From contig CAJNOI010000186.1 in NCBI GenBank assembly GCA_905250115.1, positions 105,195 through 169,194 of the forward strand: 64,000 nt of DNA, in the 5' to 3' direction. Numbering within the stretch: position 1 is the first letter of the stretch; each line of letters opens with the position of its first letter. A program made the position numbers and the translations under genes. The notes below the pieces were generated by a model. The model worked only from the letters and a program-made list of their open reading frames with translations, did no database searches and was not told where the DNA came from. The DNA comes from Adineta steineri. Taxonomy: Eukaryota > Rotifera > Eurotatoria > Adinetida > Adinetidae. Below, in pieces: positions 63,555 to 64,000 of this stretch.

Positions 63555-63888
63555 ATTAGAAAATGAATAAGTATCCCTTTCTGAATAGTATGATGTCATT
63601 ATACGAATGTAGTATCAAAAGCTACCAAGATGAAATAGTTATCATAATCCACTGGATGTTGATTAGAGCCGGTTATGGATATATAGAAAATGGAAAGGTA
63701 AGACTTATATTGTTTAATTTCATCACTTATGTAAGCATTTCTAAAGGTCGACGAATCAATTCATTTTGATGAACGTGATGAAAAATTCGTTCGATGGGAT
63801 TACTGCTTCTATGAAATCTCCGGAATCGGCCGTTTCCGTGCCGGATTGTTCGACCTGGGATTGTATTTTTTTTTCTTCTTAAGTGAAA
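63555..63888 (+). pseudogene. Exon pair, copy 2, invaded by a GC-rich repeat
   Basis: Exons 63555-63697 (ATG at 63563) and from 63747 repeat copy 1 with the same exon length and phase: MNKYPFLNSMMSLYECSIKS, VIIIHWMLIRAGYGYIENG, VDESIHFDERDEK. After DERDEK the frame runs into GC-rich repeat copy 3 (about 63788-63862) and stops at 63886-63888, so the second exon has lost its original end. Exon 1 is about half identical to copy 1 at protein level, so the duplication is not recent, whereas the 130-bp block after it is nearly unchanged. Confidence 0.5.
63788..63862 (+). repeat. GC-rich repeat, copy 3
   Basis: Contains GTTTCCGTGCCGGATTGTTC and GACCTGGGATTG, matching the inner half and end of the element at 12790-12889 in reverse complement. 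Confidence 0.7.
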
Positions 63889-64000
63889 TATAATTTAAAA
63901 TAAAGTAAAAAATATATTTATAGTTTTTGTTGTATTAAATTAATAAGAAAAAATAATCAGATTAAAATGGTCCTTGCAGGAATAGGATATATTTAAAAAT
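63874..64000. repeat. Second copy of the 130-bp block
   Basis: Near-identical to 62377-62505 with a few substitutions, for example TGTATTAAAT for TGCAATAAAT. It runs off the window end. Confidence 0.85.

Overview
The window is nuclear DNA of an animal. It is AT-rich, most genes are split by many short GT-AG introns (about 50-70 bp), and gene families are metazoan (K-Cl cotransporter, ERK MAP kinase, EFHC ciliary protein, rhodopsin-type GPCR, neprilysin-like peptidase, SLC10 carrier). A bdelloid rotifer (Rotaria/Adineta type) is the best guess. The reasons are the intron size, an ADP-ribosyltransferase joined to kinesin-light-chain-type TPRs, a secreted protein with a bacterial-type DUF2059 motif, and (TGTGGG)n-like telomeric sequence, the type I recall being reported for bdelloid telomeres. 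The species assignment is inference. All gene models were assembled by hand from splice signals and reading phase.

Layout. 1-7.2 kb: a LysM membrane protein (+), two tandem paralogous genes for small EF-hand-like Gly/Tyr-rich proteins (-), and a propeller-like gene (-) broken by a 111-bp palindromic insertion. 8-17.8 kb: a peptide-receptor-type GPCR (-), a mobile-element-rich gap with orphan exons, a GC-rich TIR element, a transposase-like fragment and a perfect hairpin, then a 13-exon EFHC gene (-). 20.6-34 kb: a 24-exon KCC transporter (+), a class I methyltransferase (+), ERK (-) and UDP-N-acetylhexosamine pyrophosphorylase (+). 34.9-37.4 kb: an intronless ART-TPR gene (-). 37.5-42.2 kb: gene-poor DNA with a CTTGCTCG minisatellite, a telomere-like array containing a 10-N gap, and a broken repeat-protein gene. 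42.2-49.1 kb: an unknown intronless gene (-), a small secreted peptide gene with a TATA box and duplicated upstream DNA (-), and the DUF2059-like gene (+). 51.2-62.3 kb: a divergent M13 peptidase (+), a tandem double Rab-like GTPase (-), an SLC10 carrier (+) and an EF-hand protein (+). 62.3-64 kb: a local segmental duplication with repeated exon pairs and GC-rich repeats.

The genes do not form one pathway. They are typical single-copy animal genes with accessory islands between them. The most unusual items are (i) the single-gene double Rab-like GTPase, (ii) a dispersed family of short inverted repeats with telomere-like arms (GGGTGTGAG...CACACCC), one of which has grown into the large array at 41.4 kb, (iii) the interrupted propeller gene, and (iv) the secreted DUF2059-like gene.
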